From contig NZ_LGDE01000455.1 of the NCBI RefSeq assembly GCF_001279725.1, forward strand, positions 1-24,558: a stretch of 24,558 nt of DNA. The letters are read 5' to 3'. Every line of letters starts with the position of its first letter. The stretch's first letter is position 1. A program made the position numbers and the translations under genes. This stretch comes from Streptomyces sp. WM4235 (GTDB lineage Bacteria > Actinomycetota > Actinomycetes > Streptomycetales > Streptomycetaceae). The notes below the pieces were generated by a model. That model was not told the origin of the DNA. It ran no database searches and was given only the letters and a program-made list of their open reading frames with translations. Below are positions 22,561 to 24,558 of this stretch, one piece after another.

Positions 22561-22968
22561 GTGGGGGTGTCGCCAACAGAAGCGGCAGCCGATGACCTGC
22601 AGGATCTTGCCGCTCTCTGGAGCATGGGCGAGGCTCGCGCGCACGATGTCGTCGAGGTTGCCTGCGCGGCACTCGTTGCCGGACTCGACAGCCCGACCCT
22701 TCGCATTCTGGCCGGATACACCCGCGCCGAGGCGGAGAACGAGGTGCCGCACCTGCTTCCCGCCGTACTCGATGGTGGGCCGGTGGCCCTCCACGATCCT
22801 GCCGCCAGGGGACGCCGGTCGGCCCGGGCGGCGCCCCCTGACAGCCGGGGCAGTGTGCCACCGTCCACAACCCGCTGCCCGACCTGCGCGGCATTGGCGG
22901 CCCTCGCGCAGGTCGGCGGAGTCCGGGCCGCAGCCCTCGACGTCCTCGGCCGCAGGTCGGCCCGTTAG
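22561..22968 (+). CDS. Hypothetical protein, possibly degraded at its C-terminus
   Basis: A 135-residue frame. The N-terminal 70 residues (DLQDLAALWSMGEARAHDVV, then CAALVAGLDSPTLRILAGYT and EAENEVPHLLPAVL) look like a genuine helical domain of a type I associate with actinobacterial hypothetical proteins. The remainder is Arg/Pro/Ala-rich and holds a pattern TRCPTCAALAAL and a perfect 12-bp inverted repeat, so the end may be altered by a frameshift. GTG 22561 follows GGGG at about 5-base spacing. It sits between the nucleotidyltransferase and PPOX genes, 10 bases before the latter. Confidence 0.5.
   Translation: MGVSPTEAAADDLQDLAALWSMGEARAHDVVEVACAALVAGLDSPTLRILAGYTRAEAENEVPHLLPAVLDGGPVALHDPAARGRRSARAAPPDSRGSVPPSTTRCPTCAALAALAQVGGVRAAALDVLGRRSAR
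22879..22916. repeat. Perfect 12-bp inverted repeat in the 3' part of the hypothetical gene
   Basis: CCGACCTGCGCG (22879-22890) and CGCGCAGGTCGG (22905-22916) are exact complements around a 14-base loop, ending 62 bases before the PPOX start. It may be an attenuator or terminator for the upstream transcript, or reflect the disturbed end of this gene. Confidence 0.55.
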
Positions 22969-22978
22969 GGTCGGAAGT

Positions 22979-23638
22979 ATGACAACGCCTCATACCAGCA
23001 GTGCCTTTGACGCGCTCCGACTCGACGCAGTGACCGACCGGGAGGCGTTGCGCCGGGTCTACGATCCCCCCAGCGGCGCGGCCGTGCGCAAGCAGATGAC
23101 GGAACTCACCGAGCAGACAAGGCGGTTGATCGGCTGCTCATCGCTGGTTCTGATCGCCAGCGCGGACGCCGAGGGCAACTGCGATGTCTCCCCGCGCGGC
23201 GGCCCCGCAGGGTTCGTCGCGGTCCTGGACGCACGGACGGTGGCGATACCCGACGCGACAGGCAACAAGCGTCTGGACACCCTGCACAACGTCATCGCCA
23301 CCGGACGGGCCGGGCTGCTGTTCGTCATCCCCGGGCGCACCACGACGCTCAGGGTGAACGGCCGGGCCTGCGTCTCCACCCGCCCAGAGCTGCTGTCGCA
23401 GCTGACCGCCGTGGGCAAGCCACCGGCCAGCGCGCTGGTGGTGGGGATCGAGGAGGTCTACCCGCACTGCCCCAAGTCGCTGCTGCGCAGCGCGGCCTGG
23501 AAGCCGCAGGAGTGGCTGCCGGCGGACGCCCAACCGGCCTCTGCCGAGGTGACACTGGCCCAACTGCGGATGCCGGAGTTGACGATCGCCGACATCGAGC
23601 AGGCGGAGGCGGACTCGCTGAAGTATCGGTACGAGTAA
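22979..23638 (+). CDS. PPOX-type FMN-dependent flavoprotein (pyridoxamine 5'-phosphate oxidase-like, MSMEG_1061 group)
   Basis: A 219-residue split-barrel flavoprotein. Residues 50-130 carry the PPOX core: LIGCSSLVLIASADAEGNCD, VSPRGGPAGFV, then TVAIPDATGNKRLDTLHNVI, AGLLFVIPG and TLRVNGRA. The C-terminal PHCPKSLLRSAAWKPQEWL (162-180) is the CPK-type extension of the MSMEG_1061-like subgroup. FMN or F420 binding is expected from the fold; the substrate is unknown. ATG 22979 is preceded by GGAAG. An earlier frame from 22487 would cover the hypothetical gene and is rejected. Homologues act as cytoplasmic reductases. Confidence 0.88.
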   Translation: MTTPHTSSAFDALRLDAVTDREALRRVYDPPSGAAVRKQMTELTEQTRRLIGCSSLVLIASADAEGNCDVSPRGGPAGFVAVLDARTVAIPDATGNKRLDTLHNVIATGRAGLLFVIPGRTTTLRVNGRACVSTRPELLSQLTAVGKPPASALVVGIEEVYPHCPKSLLRSAAWKPQEWLPADAQPASAEVTLAQLRMPELTIADIEQAEADSLKYRYE

Positions 23639-23990
23639 CCGGAACCGACCACCCCCCGCGGCATCCGAGGCCCCGAACACGTATGGAGTCCTTCACCGCC
23701 ATCGAACTGGACCACCCCACTGCGATCGACGGATCCAGGTGCCCCGCGCGGCCCGACGGCGAGTCGGTGCCGCCCATCCAGGCCGCGGTGCACCCACCTC
23801 CGAGCGACGGGTGCCGGACACGCGGAGCCGGGGCCACGAGCCATCCGTTCGGCGTCACCGTCGGACTGATGGACAGGACGACGGCCACACCACGCGTCTC
23901 ACCGAAGCCTTCGCCCCATGGGCCCGGCATGGCACCCGAAGCCGTGCCGACATGCCCGCCGATCCTCCCGGACAGAATCCGTCAGGCCCG
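23639..23990. other. Intergenic stretch between convergent genes, nothing recognised
   Basis: About 350 bases between the PPOX stop and the stop of the leftward LuxR-like gene. A frame crossing it begins MESFTAIELDHPTAIDG and could be a decayed gene, but it has no ribosome binding site or motif. I see no clear terminator hairpin. Confidence 0.4.
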
Positions 23991-24449
23991 TCAGCAGTCG
24001 AAGACACCGAGGAAGCCCAGGGCATGGCCCAGGCTCATGAGCCGCGTGGAGTCGATGACCCCTGCCGCGCGCACGAGGTCCTGCGTACGGGCCTTGACGT
24101 CGCTGGGGGCGATCTTGGCGGCGCGGGCGATGTCGGCCGGTGCGGAGTGCTCGGCGATGGCCTTCAGCAACAGCTGCTCGACCTCGCTCGGCTGGAAGGT
24201 CGGGCGCTGCGGTGGGAACTGCGGCGTGGTCACCTGCCTGTGCAGAAGAAGGGTGTGCACGAGGACCGGGCGGGAGGCGCGGGGCGGGCAATGAAGGCTC
24301 TGGCGCATGCCGCGGATGTGAGAGCTCACCGTGTCGAGAGACAGATGTTCCTTGGTGGCGATCTCGTTGTTGGACAGGCCCTGGACCAAGTGCTCGGCGA
24401 TCCGTTTCTGGGCGGGGGGGAGGGGTTTGACGGGGGCTGTGGTGGTCAT
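23991..24449 (-). CDS. LuxR-type small regulator with two HTH-like halves
   Basis: A 152-residue orphan regulator without receiver domain. The first half (10-70) has a GerE-type HTH: PPAQKRIAEHLVQGLSNNEI, then ATKEHLSLDTVSSHIRGMRQ. The second half (85-145) repeats the pattern more loosely: FQPSEVEQLLLKAIAEHSAP, then ADIARAAKIAPSDVKARTQD. Such tandem-HTH proteins are known in Streptomyces as small LuxR-like regulators; the targets are unknown. ATG 24449 is preceded by AGGA (about 9 bases away); an extension to 24497 has no good start. The final 109 bases of the window are its upstream region. Confidence 0.85.
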   Translation of the reverse strand: MTTTAPVKPLPPAQKRIAEHLVQGLSNNEIATKEHLSLDTVSSHIRGMRQSLHCPPRASRPVLVHTLLLHRQVTTPQFPPQRPTFQPSEVEQLLLKAIAEHSAPADIARAAKIAPSDVKARTQDLVRAAGVIDSTRLMSLGHALGFLGVFDC

Positions 24450-24558
24450 CGGGCTGGTCCTGGTCAGTTGGTGGTCACTGCGGGGGGGCGAAGCCAAACG
24501 GGGGGCTGCTGGTGGCCGTTGCTGATCAGGGAGCCGAGCGGCTTCAGCCGGGGGGCCG

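Noticed and set aside
22487..22978. N-terminal extension of the PPOX flavoprotein
   Set aside because: The translation before ATG 22979 is low-complexity and overlaps another gene; family members start near the chosen ATG.

Overview
The window is high-GC DNA with many GTG starts, GGAG-type ribosome binding sites, tight 4-base gene overlaps and dense one-component regulators (GbsR/MarR-like, TetR, CGNR, LysR, LuxR). The gene families point to an actinobacterium, most likely Streptomyces or a close relative. The content is accessory or regulatory rather than housekeeping. I saw no rRNA, tRNA, CRISPR array or intact mobile element.

Layout. Positions 1-1370: the start of a secreted protein running off the left edge, then about 1.2 kb of eroded DNA with a broken membrane-protein gene. 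1369-4680: a GbsR/MarR-like repressor with an IS30-type HTH at its N-terminus, divergent from a multi-pass membrane protein and a serine beta-lactamase-fold hydrolase; the AT-richer gap between them is full of repeats. 4736-6478: a doubtful small ORF, a HEAT-like protein and a small membrane protein. 6735-9239 (minus strand): DUF2188 protein, an RsbQ-like alpha/beta hydrolase and a PAS-SpoIIE phosphatase (RsbP-like), the last two overlapping at ATGA. 9240-9922: an intergenic region with a 30-bp direct repeat. 10137-14389 (minus strand): a two-gene NACHT/STAND-type cassette, an HTH-ATPase whose stop overlaps the start of a 925-residue helical-repeat protein.

14643-17829: two regulator-enzyme pairs, each divergent around a striking operator. 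One is a TetR repressor with an MDR oxidoreductase, the other a CGNR regulator with an epoxide-hydrolase-like enzyme. 18016-20555: a LysR regulator divergent from an inositol-monophosphatase-family protein and a small NAD(P)-binding reductase. 20931-24449: a membrane-anchored thioredoxin-fold protein with a single cysteine, a nucleotidyltransferase of the aminoglycoside-adenylyltransferase type, a hypothetical protein, a PPOX flavoprotein and a LuxR-type regulator.

The best candidates for a little-described system are the split HTH-NACHT plus solenoid pair (10137-14389) and the RsbQ-RsbP-like sensor pair with no partner-switching genes in view (6735-8842). The clearest regulatory signal is a set of three copies of one operator over a near-consensus promoter at 15231-15300. 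All functional calls come from reading motifs by eye; no database search was run.
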